The notes: generated by a model from the letters alone, not told the origin. Shown: positions 47,042 to 56,771, counted from the first letter of the stretch. The stretch is DNA of 64,000 nucleotides from Rhodanobacter sp. (GCA_004298045.1 SCRM01000021.1:186001-250000), one strand, 5' to 3'. Made by a program: numbers and translations.

Positions 47042-47713
47042 TCAAGTCCCGGACGCCCCTGATGCAGCGAGCTCTTGCAAGGCCTGCTCGAAGACTTCCG
47101 GTGGCTGCCCGCCGGGGATCAGGTGGGCGCCGTTGACGATGGTGGCCGGGACGGAATGGATGCCGGCTTGCTGATAGCGCTGCTCCTGGGCACGCACGTC
47201 GTCGGCGTAGGCGCCCGTTTCGAGCACGCCACGGGCCGCATCCGCATCAAGGCCGACGGCGTTGACGATACGGAGGAGCACCTCGGGATCGGAGACGTTT
47301 TCGCCATCGCTGAAATAGGCGCGGAACAGCGCCTGTTTCAGCGCCAGCGCACGGGCATTGTCGCCAAGGCTCGCCCAGTGCAGCAGGCGGTGGGCATCGA
47401 AAGTGTTCCACACGCGGCTGCCGTGATGCACGTTGTAGGCGAAGCCAAGCGCCGCGGCGCGCTCGCGGATGGCGTCGCGGTTGGCATCCATTTTTTTCTC
47501 GTCGATGCCGTACTTGCGCATGATGTGCTCGCCGGCGTCTTCGCCCTCGATCGGCATCTGCGGGCTCAGCTCGAACGGCTGCAGGTGGATGTCGGCGTGC
47601 ACTTTGCCAGCGAGCTTCGCCAGCGCCCGTTGCAGGCTGGCAAATCCGATGGCGCACCACGGACAGGCAACGTCGGAGACGAAATCAATGCGCAGAGTGG
47701 CCGGCGTGGTCAT
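47042..47713 (-). CDS. DsbA-family oxidoreductase, FrnE type
   Basis: This 223-aa protein has a thioredoxin fold with the CPWC active site (SDVACPWCAIGF) and a large helical insertion, as in FrnE/2-hydroxychromene isomerase-like proteins; it has no signal peptide, so it is cytoplasmic. The cis-proline loop HSVPATIVNGAHLIPGGQP follows. FrnE proteins have disulfide isomerase activity in Deinococcus. ATG 47713 is chosen; ATG 47743 is an alternative. Confidence 0.88.
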   Translation of the reverse strand: MTTPATLRIDFVSDVACPWCAIGFASLQRALAKLAGKVHADIHLQPFELSPQMPIEGEDAGEHIMRKYGIDEKKMDANRDAIRERAAALGFAYNVHHGSRVWNTFDAHRLLHWASLGDNARALALKQALFRAYFSDGENVSDPEVLLRIVNAVGLDADAARGVLETGAYADDVRAQEQRYQQAGIHSVPATIVNGAHLIPGGQPPEVFEQALQELAASGASGT

Positions 47714-47850
47714 GGGTGATCCGGTAGCAGTGGAGATCATCATGATGTGGTGGCGGTGGCGGGTATCTCAATCGGAGCCAAGGTCAAGTTCACTTCCTGG
47801 TGACCAGGCGGCCTGCGCAAACCATTGCGAAAGCAGACCAGCCCCTGTCC

Positions 47851-48597
47851 TCAGATGGCGTAGAACTGCGCAAGCTGCTGGTATACCGCAGGCAAGGTGG
47901 CGTGCAGTGCCTGCGGGGTTTCGAAGTAGGCCTCGCTGGCAACGGCGAAAAACTCGCCGGGGCTTTCCAGCGCGTAAGGGTCGAGCGGCAGGTCAAGGCC
48001 CAGGCGTTGATCCTCGTGCAACCCGTGCCATGCGGAGGCAAACACCTGTGACCAGACGTGCGGATCCATGCGGCGGGGCAAGGGCGGAAAGCCGTTGGCT
48101 TCGCCGTTGCGCATGTCCAGCTTGTGGGCCATTTCGTGGATCACGACGTTGTGGCCCGGCACCTGGCCGGTCTGATGCACGTCGGCAAGCGAGAGGATGA
48201 CCGGGCCGCGTAGCCACGCCTCGCCCGCCAGCGCGTGGTGGCTGACGTGTTCCACGCCGGCCGCATCGACTTGCGTGCGACGTGGCACGAAGGCCTCCGG
48301 GTAGACGATGACACTGCGCCAGCCGGCGTACCAGTCGAGCCCGAGCGCGAGGATCGGCACGCAGGCATGGGTGGCAAGCAGTACACGGTCGGCGTCGCTG
48401 AGGACCAGCCCGGCTGCTGGCTCGATCGATTTGCGCTCGAGAAACAAGGTCACCAGCACGCGTAGTCGAGCCTGGTCAGCGGGGCCGAGTCGCTGCGCCG
48501 GCGCGCAATGCTGCAACGCGTAGCGCCACAGCGGCTCGGCAATCGCGCGCCGGGCGGCAATGCGCTGGTCGCGCCAGTGGCGGATTTTCTCGAGCAT
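47851..48597 (-). CDS. mtfA: Zinc peptidase MtfA (M90 family)
   Basis: MtfA is a cytosolic aminopeptidase-like zinc protein which in E. coli binds the glucose regulator Mlc. The 248-aa product has HEMAHKLDMRNGEANGFPP, with the HExxH zinc motif, and the conserved SPGEFFAVASEAYFE. Start ATG 48597. Upstream lies a 317-bp divergent region. Confidence 0.9.
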   Translation of the reverse strand: MLEKIRHWRDQRIAARRAIAEPLWRYALQHCAPAQRLGPADQARLRVLVTLFLERKSIEPAAGLVLSDADRVLLATHACVPILALGLDWYAGWRSVIVYPEAFVPRRTQVDAAGVEHVSHHALAGEAWLRGPVILSLADVHQTGQVPGHNVVIHEMAHKLDMRNGEANGFPPLPRRMDPHVWSQVFASAWHGLHEDQRLGLDLPLDPYALESPGEFFAVASEAYFETPQALHATLPAVYQQLAQFYAI

Positions 48598-48914
48598 GGC
48601 TACCGCGGCATGGATCGGATGCCTGGAATGATCGGGGTGGCGACGGCTTTCTCAAGGCGGGCCTGCAGCGGCGCTGGCTGTGCCTGACGGATTGCGTGGT
48701 GGTTGACCGGCAAGACGGGGACGGCGCTCGGCAAGAGCGCGTGGCCGGCGATGAAAGCGCGCAGTACAGCATGGCGTTTGCGGCGCAAAGCCGCAAACGC
48801 CAGCTTGCGCGCGGCAAGGCGCAGGGCTGATGCGAGTCACGGGCACGTTGCGCCGCGACCATTAGGGTGGTGCTGGTTGGCGGCACGTGCAGGAGCCGCG
48901 CCATACTGGACGCG
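48598..48914. other. 317-bp divergent intergenic region with a 12-bp-stem hairpin
   Basis: A perfect inverted repeat, GGCGTTTGCGGC-GCAAA-GCCGCAAACGCC (48773-48801), lies in the middle. No T run follows on either strand, so it is not a classic terminator. No convincing gene is present, although short frames exist on both strands. The region should hold the promoters of mtfA and of the small gene at 48915. Confidence 0.5.
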
Positions 48915-49184
48915 ATGAAAAGACCGGTTGCCAGCACCAGCGATGCGGTGGGCGACGCGACGCCGCGTGCGCAGGCGTTGCAGCCGTATCGCGCGCCGAG
49001 CCTGGTGATGACGGCGGCCGAGTGGCACGCCATGGTGCTGGAGGATCCACAGTCCGATCCATTCTGGCCGGAGTCGTGGCTGGGCACGCTTGATCCCTTG
49101 GCGAACCGGCGCGCCGAGCTGGGTGCCGAAGAACACGTGCCGTCCCCGGCCGGCTTGCTGGAGGACGGCGAAAAACGCGATTGA
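48915..49184 (+). CDS. Hypothetical protein, 89 aa
   Basis: I do not recognise a family. The product is soluble and acidic, with a proline/tryptophan-rich centre (MTAAEWHAMVLEDPQSDPFW, PESWLGTLDPLANRR). The frame is open to 48867, but ATG 48915 (MKRPVASTSD) is more plausible. It converges with the thioesterase gene 6 bp later. Confidence 0.55.
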   Translation: MKRPVASTSDAVGDATPRAQALQPYRAPSLVMTAAEWHAMVLEDPQSDPFWPESWLGTLDPLANRRAELGAEEHVPSPAGLLEDGEKRD

Positions 49185-49190
49185 GCGCGG

Positions 49191-50015
49191 TTATTTCGTG
49201 CCTTGTCCCAGCCGCACGGTGAGTGATTGCGCGGCGGTGCCGACCGGACCGTGCACGTCGCTGAGCACGGTAAAGGTTTCGCCCAACCCGCTCGGGCCGA
49301 AGTTGACGCGGGTGTCGAAGCCGACCCAGCCGGCCTGCGGCTGGCGCAAAAAGTGGATGGTGAGGTCGACGTTGGCGAAGAAGGTGTGCCCGGGGTCTTC
49401 GCGCACCACGAGGCCGTTGGCGGTGTCCACCAGTTTGACGAAGCCGGCGGTGGGCGGGTCGACCTCGCCCGCCACGAGCGGGTAGGTTGTGCGCAGCCAA
49501 CTGCGGCCGCGACCGGGGCGCGCGGTGGCTTCCTGATGGACTTCGAGCGCGTCGATGTAGCCGCCCGCCCAGACCTTGGAGAACGCCAGGCGCGGCATGC
49601 TTTCGGGCGGCGGCATGGCGTCCGATTCCAGTCCGGCGACGCTCGTGGTGTCGCTCGCCGCCAGCCGCCACACGCGGGCGCGGATGCTGACGCGCTCGCC
49701 GTGGCGCATGGTGGCTTCCACCAGCTCGATGGTGCGGCCGGGACGCACTACCTCGACGTCGATGGTGAACTCGCCCGAGTAAATCACCCCCAGCACGTCG
49801 AACGAGGCGCGCGAGACCAGCTTGTCGCTCGGCAGGCGGCGTTCGATTTCCGCCAGCACCAGCCCCGAGGCAACCGCGAGGTGCTGCTCGCCCGGCTGCC
49901 AGGCACCCTGCGAGTGCAACGTGGAGGCGAGGCGGTCGGCGGCGAGACGCACGTAGTAGCCATCGGGTACGGGCGTGCCGTCGTGGCCGAGGTGCAGGTT
50001 TTCCGCGGTGGGCAT
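49191..50015 (-). CDS. Acyl-CoA thioesterase-family protein
   Basis: This 274-aa protein looks like a double-hotdog thioesterase of the TesB-like superfamily: [10 protein letters not shown]-like [20 protein letters not shown] near residue 50, [23 protein letters not shown] and a second repeat with [20 protein letters not shown]. It would hydrolyse acyl-CoA; the substrate is unknown. ATG 50015 ([10 protein letters not shown]) is chosen over a frame open into the receptor gene. It follows the TonB-dependent receptor by 97 bp on the same strand. Confidence 0.8.
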   Translation of the reverse strand: MPTAENLHLGHDGTPVPDGYYVRLAADRLASTLHSQGAWQPGEQHLAVASGLVLAEIERRLPSDKLVSRASFDVLGVIYSGEFTIDVEVVRPGRTIELVEATMRHGERVSIRARVWRLAASDTTSVAGLESDAMPPPESMPRLAFSKVWAGGYIDALEVHQEATARPGRGRSWLRTTYPLVAGEVDPPTAGFVKLVDTANGLVVREDPGHTFFANVDLTIHFLRQPQAGWVGFDTRVNFGPSGLGETFTVLSDVHGPVGTAAQSLTVRLGQGTK

Positions 50016-50112
50016 GCTGGTTCCGGATCCAGGACAAGTTGCACAGCGTACTTCGCTTGCGCGGTGCGCCGGTTTCTGCTTGCGCCGGCCGACGCCAGCG
50101 CAAGCGCGCGGG

Positions 50113-52485
50113 TCACCAGCGATAGGCGAGGTTGGCGTACCAGTAGCGCCCGCTGAAGCCGAACGGCGAGCCTTCGGGGTAGGGCAGCAGGCCGTAGAAA
50201 TTGTTGGTCGGCGTGCTGTGCTCGGGGTACACGTTGAACAGGTTGTTGGCACCCAGCGTGAGCGTCCAGTCGGCCAGCGTGTATGCGGCGGACACATCGG
50301 TGAGCGTGCGCGCCGCATAGGTCTGGTCGCCCGGCAGCACCGGCACCACGAAGGTGAACGCACCATAGCGCGTGGCCTGCGCGCGCAGCGTCCACGTCCC
50401 TTGTGTCCACGTCGCGGCAAGGAACGCCTTGTTGTGCGGACTGCCGACAGTGATGATGCCGGCCTCTTCGCGGCCGATCACCGGCAGCTCAAGCCCGGCA
50501 AGGCCAAGCTGCGGCGGGTTCGGGCGCACATGGCGAATGTCGGTCTTGTTGTGGTTGTAGCCGCCGGTGAATTTCAGCGTGCCGGTGGCCAGCGTCAGCG
50601 GCCAGGTGGCGACCAGATCGACACCGCGCGTGCGGGTGTTGACTGCATTGGTGAAGAACCGCCCGCCGCTCACGAACGGAATGCCGACCGAGGTGAGGTA
50701 GTTCTCCACCGCCGGCCCGGTGAGGTCTTCGCTCAGGATGATGCGGTCGTTGATGTCCACCTGGTAGAAATCGAGCGTGGCATACGGGCCGAAGCCCGGC
50801 GTGAACACGAAACCGACGCTGTAGTTGCGCGAGCGCTCCGGCTTCAGCGGCTGCGCGCCGAGCGCGATGGCCGCCGGGTCGGACACCGGGAAGGTGCGCA
50901 CCGTGGTCAGGCTCTGGTGGCCCGAGCTGGCGTTGATGATGTCGATCGCGGTGTCGGAGTAGTACTCCTGCTGCAGCGAGGGCGCGCGGAAGCCGGTGGA
51001 CGCCGTGGCGCGCACGGCCAGCATCGGCGTGATCGCGTAGCGGCCGGAGAGCTTCCACGAGTCGGTGTTGCCGAAATCGCTGTAGTGCTCGCGGCGCACG
51101 GCGAGGCCGGCGGACAGCTTGTCGGTGAAATCGGTTTCCAGATCGACGTAGCCGGCCTGGTTGTGGCGGCTGTGCGAACCGGCATCCTCGGGGCGGTAGC
51201 CGGGGAACACTTGCGCACCGGCACCGGCGTAGGAAGCCGGGTCGCCCGGCTTGATCGCAAAGGTTTCCTCGCGCGCGATGAGCCCCCACGCGACGCTCAG
51301 CGCGTGCTGCCACGGCATGTCGAAATCGCGGTCGAAATCGGCGCTGAGCTGGTTCTGGCGCAGCGTCAGCGTGCCGATGTAGAACGCGGTGGGCGAGTCG
51401 GCGCCGAGCGCGTAGTTGAAGGTGTTGGAGGTATGGAGCTTCCAGTGGTTGCCGCCGGTGGCGGCGCCGATGTCGTAGTGCCAGCCGGCGAACTCCCCGC
51501 GCACGCCGAGCTGCGAGCTGTCGTCGCGGATGGCGCTGTTCTCCACCGGCAAATAGCCGTCCGGATACACCGCCGCCGCGGTCGGGCTGGAGCCCTGGTA
51601 TTGCGCCAGCCAGCGGAAGAAGCCGGGGGAATTCACCTTGCGCTGGTTGAACAGGCTGGCCACGTACAGCGTGGCGTGCTCGCCGAGCGGGTATTCGCCG
51701 TTGATCGCGGTCTGCTTGGCGATCTTTTTCGGCATGCCGTAGTGGAAATCCACCCGGCCGTAGCTGGGGTCGCCGGGCAGCAGCCAGTCCACGCCGGCGT
51801 GGTTGGTGGGATCGGCGTTCTGGTAGTTGGCCGCGATGCGCAGCCAGCCCGCGCCGAGCTTGAAGCCGGCATCGGCGCCGCCGTTCCAGGTGCCGCCCTG
51901 GCGGCCGGCCCACATGCCACGGGTGACGTTGACCGAGCCGTGCTCGGGGCCTTTTTTCAGGATGATGTTGATGACGCCCGCGATCGCGTCGGAGCCGTAT
52001 TGCGCGGCGGCGCCGTCGCGCAGCACCTCGATGCGCTCGATGGCGTTGAGCGGAATCGCCGAGAGATCCACCGGCGAGGAGCCGCGCCCCATCACTTCCA
52101 CGTTGTTGAGTACCGCGGTCGGGTGCTGGCGCTTGCCGTCGATCAGCACCAGCGTCTGGTCGGGCGAGAGGCCGCGCAGTTGCGCGGGCAGCGTGGCGTC
52201 GGTGGCGTCCGACAGCGTGGCCTGCGGGAAGTTGAACGACGGCAGCAGGACGTTCAGCGCACTCGGCAGGTCGCTGGCGCCGGTGGCGGCGAGGTCGCTC
52301 GGCGTCAGCACGTCGATCGGCGCGAGCGAGTCGCCTACGGTGCGATCCATGGCGCGGGTGCCGGTGACCACGACGGTTTGCAGGTTGGTAGCCCTGGCTG
52401 GCGCGGCATCCTGGGCGCGCAGGAGTGGGCTGGTGCCGAGCGCGCAGGCGACGGCGAGAGCCAGAGTGCTGACTCGAACGGACAT
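50113..52485 (-). CDS. TonB-dependent outer-membrane receptor
   Basis: This 790-aa receptor has a signal peptide (residues 1-24), a TonB-box-like [10 protein letters not shown], a plug domain ([49 protein letters not shown]) and a long beta-barrel ending in the aromatic NLAYRW. The substrate cannot be assigned. AAGGAAA lies before ATG 52485. It is divergent from a diguanylate cyclase. Confidence 0.93.
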   Translation of the reverse strand: MSVRVSTLALAVACALGTSPLLRAQDAAPARATNLQTVVVTGTRAMDRTVGDSLAPIDVLTPSDLAATGASDLPSALNVLLPSFNFPQATLSDATDATLPAQLRGLSPDQTLVLIDGKRQHPTAVLNNVEVMGRGSSPVDLSAIPLNAIERIEVLRDGAAAQYGSDAIAGVINIILKKGPEHGSVNVTRGMWAGRQGGTWNGGADAGFKLGAGWLRIAANYQNADPTNHAGVDWLLPGDPSYGRVDFHYGMPKKIAKQTAINGEYPLGEHATLYVASLFNQRKVNSPGFFRWLAQYQGSSPTAAAVYPDGYLPVENSAIRDDSSQLGVRGEFAGWHYDIGAATGGNHWKLHTSNTFNYALGADSPTAFYIGTLTLRQNQLSADFDRDFDMPWQHALSVAWGLIAREETFAIKPGDPASYAGAGAQVFPGYRPEDAGSHSRHNQAGYVDLETDFTDKLSAGLAVRREHYSDFGNTDSWKLSGRYAITPMLAVRATASTGFRAPSLQQEYYSDTAIDIINASSGHQSLTTVRTFPVSDPAAIALGAQPLKPERSRNYSVGFVFTPGFGPYATLDFYQVDINDRIILSEDLTGPAVENYLTSVGIPFVSGGRFFTNAVNTRTRGVDLVATWPLTLATGTLKFTGGYNHNKTDIRHVRPNPPQLGLAGLELPVIGREEAGIITVGSPHNKAFLAATWTQGTWTLRAQATRYGAFTFVVPVLPGDQTYAARTLTDVSAAYTLADWTLTLGANNLFNVYPEHSTPTNNFYGLLPYPEGSPFGFSGRYWYANLAYRW

Positions 52486-52540
52486 GCGGGTTTCCTTGGT
52501 TGGCGATAGGGTGTGCGGCGTCGCGCCGGGGAACGCGCTC

Positions 52541-52627
52541 GCGCAAATCTGCGAAATGATACGGTCGTGGTGCCACTCATGGCGCTGACGCACATCATGG
52601 CGCGTATTCCATTCACGCGAATCTGCG
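52541..52627. promoter_or_regulatory. Direct repeats between receptor and diguanylate cyclase genes
   Basis: GCGCAAATCTGCG (52541-52553) and ACGCGAATCTGCG (52615-52627) share 11 of 13 bases, 74 bp (about seven helical turns) apart, in the 156-bp divergent region. TCATGGCGC also occurs twice between them. They may be binding sites shared by both genes. Confidence 0.35.
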
Positions 52628-52641
52628 GTTTACGCGGCTGA

Positions 52642-53865
52642 ATGCGACGTGCACCGGATTTGCCCGGTATCATGCGTGGCTTGCATGGGTATCGACCGAC
52701 GAGCACGCCGCATGCGACGCGTCGGAGGCTGTTTGCGCGGTTGATCCGCGCCCGTACGCAGGGGCAGCGCCAGGTGGAAACGGGAGCGGGCATCGCCGAT
52801 GAGGAGAGCCAGCGTTCGCTGTGGCTCAGGCAGCTTTACGCCGGCTTGGCGGCGTATTTCGGGGTTGGGTTGGCACTGTGTCTGTACGTGGCCAGCACCT
52901 GGAGCAGCGCTCCCAACCGCGACGCGATCCTGCTGGTGACGCTGATCGGCCTTGCGCCGTCGCCGGTGATCCTGCGTTATCGCAAGGCGATCGTGAACGG
53001 GCGTTTCCGCGAGCCGTTTTTCATGGCCTGGAACGCGGCCTGCTACGTCATGATTCTGGTGATGACCACTCTGGATGGCGGCATTGCCAGCCCGATTGCC
53101 CTGCTGTGGTTTTTCCCCACGATCTACCTGTTGTTTGGCTACGCCCTGCGCGCCATCCTGTTTTGCGGCGCGTTTGGGGTGGCTACCTATCTGTTGTCGG
53201 CGTCGCTGTCGCCGGCTCCGGTTCCCTACAGCCTGTTTGCATTGCAGCTGATCCTGATCGGCGACGGTTTGATGCTGGTGTGGCTGGGCGCGCACTCGCG
53301 CGACCAGCGCGAACAGCGTGTGGCCTCGCTGCGCAAACAACTGGCGGCGCTGGCATCGACCGACGCCTTGACCGGGTGCTTGAATCAGCATGCGTTCGGG
53401 CGCGCGATTGCCGGCGCATTCGAGTCGGCTGTGGCGCCCAGCGACGTTGCGCTGCTCGCTTTTGACGTCGATCACTTCAAGCAGATCAACGACCGTCATG
53501 GCCACGTCGTGGGCGACGATGTGTTGCGGCAACTGGGCGCGTGCCTGCGCGGCCTGATTCGTCACGGTGACGTGGCGGGCCGGCTCGGTGGTGACGAGTT
53601 TGCGGTGTTGTGCCCGCATACGGGCGTGAACGATGCCATCCGGTTGGCCGAGCGCTTGCGCACGGGCGTGGCAAAGCTGCCGGTTGGCGTAACGCTCACC
53701 TTGAGCGTCGGCATATGCAGCCTGCACACGACGGCCGGGGACGCGGAAACCTTGCGCCGACGTGCGGATCGCGCGCTGTACGCCGCCAAGCGCCAGGGCC
53801 GCAACCGCTCGGTGTTGTTTGCCGTCAGCGATAACACCGACTGGGCGCCCGAAACCGCAACGTAA
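52642..53865 (+). CDS. Membrane diguanylate cyclase (GGDEF)
   Basis: This 407-aa protein has about five or six membrane helices (residues 65-217), a short coiled-coil linker and a GGDEF domain from about 235. The active-site GGDEF (316-320) is intact, with DVDHFKQIND for Mg and GTP. An RHGD inhibitory I-site (307-310) lies five residues before it, so it should make c-di-GMP with product inhibition. No EAL domain. The start is uncertain: ATG 52642 or 52672; neither has a clear ribosome-binding site. Confidence 0.9.
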   Translation: MRRAPDLPGIMRGLHGYRPTSTPHATRRRLFARLIRARTQGQRQVETGAGIADEESQRSLWLRQLYAGLAAYFGVGLALCLYVASTWSSAPNRDAILLVTLIGLAPSPVILRYRKAIVNGRFREPFFMAWNAACYVMILVMTTLDGGIASPIALLWFFPTIYLLFGYALRAILFCGAFGVATYLLSASLSPAPVPYSLFALQLILIGDGLMLVWLGAHSRDQREQRVASLRKQLAALASTDALTGCLNQHAFGRAIAGAFESAVAPSDVALLAFDVDHFKQINDRHGHVVGDDVLRQLGACLRGLIRHGDVAGRLGGDEFAVLCPHTGVNDAIRLAERLRTGVAKLPVGVTLTLSVGICSLHTTAGDAETLRRRADRALYAAKRQGRNRSVLFAVSDNTDWAPETAT

Positions 53866-53951
53866 AGCGTGCTGGATGGTACGGCCCTGCGTTTGTGGAG
53901 TCGCTGGCCAGCGGTCATCCGCCAGAGACCGAGCTTGCAGGCGCGCGCCGC

Positions 53952-54010
53952 CGGGATGAATCCCGACCCACGGGTGTCGAGGTTTTTCGTGGGTCAGGCT
54001 TCAGCCCAAC
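53952..54010. repeat. Palindromic cluster between convergent genes
   Basis: CGGGATGAATCCCG (53952-53965), ACCCACG/CGTGGGT with TTTTT in the loop (53966-53994) and GGCTTCAGCCC lie in tandem before the stop of the EF-hand protein. The last is a degenerate relative of the REP-like family before tadA. It probably aids termination of both convergent genes. Confidence 0.6.
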
Positions 54011-54016
54011 AGCGGG

Positions 54017-54655
54017 TCAGCGCTTGGCGGCCTTGATCTTGCCGCAGGCAATGGGCAAGGTGACGTTGGCCGGAATCGGCCCGAGCGAGGCCACGGTGGC
54101 AGGTAGTTTTTCGCTGGCCGGTACACCGTGGATGTAGACCACACGCTTGGTGAGGTCGAGCTTTTGCCCAGGGAACGCCTTGGCAAAGGCGGCGTCGAGC
54201 GCTTTGACCGACACCGTGGCGGTGTAGTGGTAATCGCCCTTGGCATCGGCCTTGGGATAAGTGCCGTGCGGCACATCCATGCCGGCTGGGTCGGTGGTGA
54301 ACGGCACCATGGTGGTGCCCGAGGCCCTGTCGGTTTCCGTGACGTCGATGATGCCGTCCTTGTTGGCATCGTCGGCCATGGTCGCGCAGGTTGCCGCTTT
54401 GCCGTCGATGAAGCCGTGGAAATGTTGCCAGTGCTCGGTATCCGCCGGCGCGCCGTGCACGCGGATGTCGATCTTGAGCGCGTCGCCATCCAGCGCAAAC
54501 TTCGCTTCCCCGGTGGTTTTCGCGTGCGTGACACTGGTGTTTAGCGGGTGCAGATGGGCAACGTCATGGGTGGTAGCCGCTTGCGCCGCTGCCGGCATGG
54601 TCAGCGCGACGGCGCCGGCGAGCGCGGCCGCGGTGCCGAGAGTGTGGAAGTGCAT
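54017..54655 (-). CDS. Secreted protein with one EF-hand-like loop
   Basis: This 212-aa protein has a signal peptide (cleavage near AQA, residue 27). A histidine-rich HWQHFHGFIDG precedes DANKDGIIDVTE (residues 96-107), which fits the canonical calcium EF-hand loop at positions 1, 3, 5, 6, 8, 9 and 12. The remainder resembles CHRD-like secreted domains (VSVKALDAAFAKAFPG, RVVYIHGVP), but I cannot assign a family firmly. AAGGAG supports ATG 54655. Function unknown. Confidence 0.8.
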   Translation of the reverse strand: MHFHTLGTAAALAGAVALTMPAAAQAATTHDVAHLHPLNTSVTHAKTTGEAKFALDGDALKIDIRVHGAPADTEHWQHFHGFIDGKAATCATMADDANKDGIIDVTETDRASGTTMVPFTTDPAGMDVPHGTYPKADAKGDYHYTATVSVKALDAAFAKAFPGQKLDLTKRVVYIHGVPASEKLPATVASLGPIPANVTLPIACGKIKAAKR

Positions 54656-54959
54656 GGCAACTCCTTGCATGGGTGAAGGATGAGGCGTACGCCGGTCGCG
54701 GGTGTCGCCACCGGCGCACACGTCGCGGCATCATCGTCGTCGCGGCGTGAATCGCGCGTTGTTTCAGCGCTGGCCGGTGAGTGCTGCCGGCGCGTGAGAC
54801 ATGTACCACCGTGATCGCCCGTACCGACCGGCGCGAAGCAACCGGGAAGCCCGTCATGGGCAGGGAAGGGAGCCTTCAGGATGACCCCGGTCAGCGCCGG
54901 CAAGGGACTTCGGTTGCACACTATGGGGCAGGATTTTCTGGTCACCCAGCGGGGCAGGC
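54656..54959. other. 304-bp divergent intergenic region
   Basis: It lies between the EF-hand gene (minus) and a 77-aa gene (plus) and should carry both promoters. TTGCAC with ACTATG near 54912-54923 is a weak promoter candidate for the right-hand gene. I see no gene, repeat or strong palindrome. Confidence 0.4.
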
Positions 54960-55193
54960 ATGCGCAGCTTTGACGATACCCGTGGCGAGTGCTGGCAGGC
55001 GGCGCTGCTGGAGGCCTCGTACGGAAACATCGCGCTGGTGTTCAGCCCGATGCGCGGCAGCGAAGTGCGCCAGACCCTGATGCTGGCCGAGACGTTGACC
55101 GAGGCGCAGGAGCAGTTGGCCGCGCTAGACGACGCCGGCTTGCGCCGCATGCTGGACGAGGCGCAACCCTGGGACGGCGGCAACCTGACCTGA
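54960..55193 (+). CDS. Hypothetical protein, 77 aa
   Basis: A small soluble protein with no recognised family: MRSFDDTRGECWQAALLEAS, then a predicted helix pair (ETLTEAQEQLAALDDAGLRR) and a tail DEAQPWDGGNLT. Sequence looks protein-like and a GGGGCAGG stretch precedes the ATG. It converges with trxC 8 bp later. Confidence 0.65.
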   Translation: MRSFDDTRGECWQAALLEASYGNIALVFSPMRGSEVRQTLMLAETLTEAQEQLAALDDAGLRRMLDEAQPWDGGNLT

Positions 55194-55201
55194 TTGACGG
55201 T

Positions 55202-55639
55202 TCAGGCGCCGTGCGCGCGCGCCCACTGCATGATGCCCAGTACCTGCAATGCGCCGGACTGCCGCGCTACTTCGCGCCCGCCACGAAATAGCGCAAGCGT
55301 GGGGATGCTGCGTATCGCGTAGCGTGCGCCCAGATCCTGCTGCGCCTCGGTGTCGACCTTCAGCAAGCGCAACTCCGGCTCGAGCTGGCGTGCCGCCTGT
55401 TCGAAATGCGGCGCCATCATCTGGCACGGGCCGCACCACGGCGCCCAGAAATCCACCAGTACCGGGATGTCATTGCGCGCAATGTGCTTGTCGAAAGCCG
55501 CGGCATCGACAGGCGTCGGTGCGCCGGCAAACAACGGCTGGTGGCAACTGCCGCATGCGGGCGCATCGCGCAGGCGTGCGGAGGCCACACGGTTCACGGC
55601 AAGGCAATGCGGGCAGACGAGATGCAGGGCGTCGTTCAT
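55202..55639 (-). CDS. trxC: Thioredoxin 2
   Basis: TrxC reduces protein disulfides and carries an N-terminal zinc ribbon. The 145-aa protein has CPHC and CGSC zinc cysteine pairs (residues 8-35), the active site WCGPC in VDFWAPWCGPCQMM and the cis-proline IRSIPTLALF. In E. coli the gene belongs to the OxyR regulon; no OxyR site is evident here. ATG 55639 (MNDALHLV) is chosen over a longer frame. Confidence 0.94.
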   Translation of the reverse strand: MNDALHLVCPHCLAVNRVASARLRDAPACGSCHQPLFAGAPTPVDAAAFDKHIARNDIPVLVDFWAPWCGPCQMMAPHFEQAARQLEPELRLLKVDTEAQQDLGARYAIRSIPTLALFRGGREVARQSGALQVLGIMQWARAHGA

Positions 55640-55886
55640 CGCAAACGTGTCTTTGGCACCGCACGGACTGCGGCATCGTTCATGTGGGGGCGGCACAGCG
55701 CCGAATCAAAACCTCGCAGGCAGGCGTTGCCCGTTTGGCCCTGCCGGTTCCTTGCGGTGATGCCGTCAATGGGTGAGACAGACGCCGGTTTCGTGATGCC
55801 CGCAAGGCGGAATGCATCCCGGCGGTTTGCCCGCCAATGGCCGGTTCGGCTGTCACCGGGGCCTGCCCTGCGCTTGGTGGTGTATG

Positions 55887-55917
55887 ACGGCCCGTGGCAG
55901 CGCCACGGGCCGTTTTG
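55887..55917. terminator. Hairpin terminator downstream of the nitrobindin-like gene
   Basis: ACGGCCCGTGGC (55887-55898) pairs perfectly with GCCACGGGCCGT (55902-55913), followed by TTT on the plus strand. On the minus strand, the direction of the gene at 55935, the T run is weak. The 295 bp between trxC and that gene hold nothing else but a small CGGAATGCATCCCG-like palindrome. Confidence 0.7.
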
Positions 55918-55934
55918 CTTCCGGGGCGCGAAGG

Positions 55935-56537
55935 TCAGGCTTCTTCGCTTGGATGCAACCGGTTGACGAGGTGCAGGGTGTTCTCGTCGGTGTGTTTCAT
56001 CTCCTTGCCGCCCAGCGCCGCCAGCTTCAGCACCAGCGTTTGCGCGTAGTGCAGCGTGCCGTCCTCGTTGAACTTGAAGGTGCAGTCGAAGCCCTTGAGC
56101 TCGGCGCGTTCGGAGAGGTATTTGTTTTGCAGGATGCCGTAGTTGGGATCGCCCGGCGTGGCCTTGAATCTCAGGCTCTTGTCGCGCGGCTTCGCGGTAC
56201 CGCCCGCGATCATCGCGATGCCGCGGCCAAACACCACCACGCGCATCACCTGCTTGGTGGCCGGCTCCCACAGGAGGTAACCCACCTCGTCGTGGAACGG
56301 GTCCATGGCTTCCTCGCCATGGCGCCACGCGGTCATCTTGTAGTTGAGGCCTTCCAGTGACTGCTTGCCGTTTTTGGTGACGGGGATCGGATGAAACCAG
56401 GCCTTCTCGAAATAGCTGGTCTGGGCCGTCTCATCGTCGTCGTTGTGGTAGGAGAGGTCGACGCCAACGTTGCCTTCCCAATCGCCTACCAGCGGCGTCA
56501 GCGGACCGAGCCGTTGCGGGCCGAGAATCTTTGCCAT
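55935..56537 (-). CDS. Nitrobindin-like heme-binding beta-barrel protein
   Basis: This 200-aa protein fits the THAP4/nitrobindin-type ten-stranded barrel family: LVGDWEGNVGVD near the start (the GxWxGxG pattern), YFEKAWFHPI, MDPFHDEVGYLLWEPATKQV and VLKLAALGGKEMKHTDENTL at the end. Family members bind heme or fatty acids; the ligand here is not proven. It is transcribed in the same direction as the cupin gene upstream, 234 bp apart. Confidence 0.78.
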   Translation of the reverse strand: MAKILGPQRLGPLTPLVGDWEGNVGVDLSYHNDDDETAQTSYFEKAWFHPIPVTKNGKQSLEGLNYKMTAWRHGEEAMDPFHDEVGYLLWEPATKQVMRVVVFGRGIAMIAGGTAKPRDKSLRFKATPGDPNYGILQNKYLSERAELKGFDCTFKFNEDGTLHYAQTLVLKLAALGGKEMKHTDENTLHLVNRLHPSEEA

Positions 56538-56771
56538 GACTACCCCTCCTCAGTGATTTGGACGGAGCCGTTACCGTAAACCCGCGTGTATCCGGCGCGC
56601 CAATTGGAAGAATGCATGACCGCCATTGAGCCGGCCCATGACGGTGCGCATGCCGCACGTGATTGCCGATGCTGGCGAACGGGTTGTGGATGGCGCGTGA
56701 CCGCATGCGCCGCGCTGGTCCGGCACCTTGCATGGAGCCGGTCAAGTTACAGTCGTTGCCGCACGGGGGCG

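Noticed and set aside
46840-47136. A 98-residue plus-strand gene before the DsbA-like gene
   Set aside because: It overlaps the coding region of the DsbA-like gene on the opposite strand and its product resembles nothing.
49975-52509. An 844-codon open frame antisense to the TonB receptor, and similar very long frames at 41603-43813, 13649-15958, 20746-23187 (upstream part) and 15891-18062
   Set aside because: They mirror real genes in high-GC DNA where stop codons are rare. Their translations are low-complexity, rich in R, H, A and G, and show no domain, while the opposite strand encodes recognised proteins.
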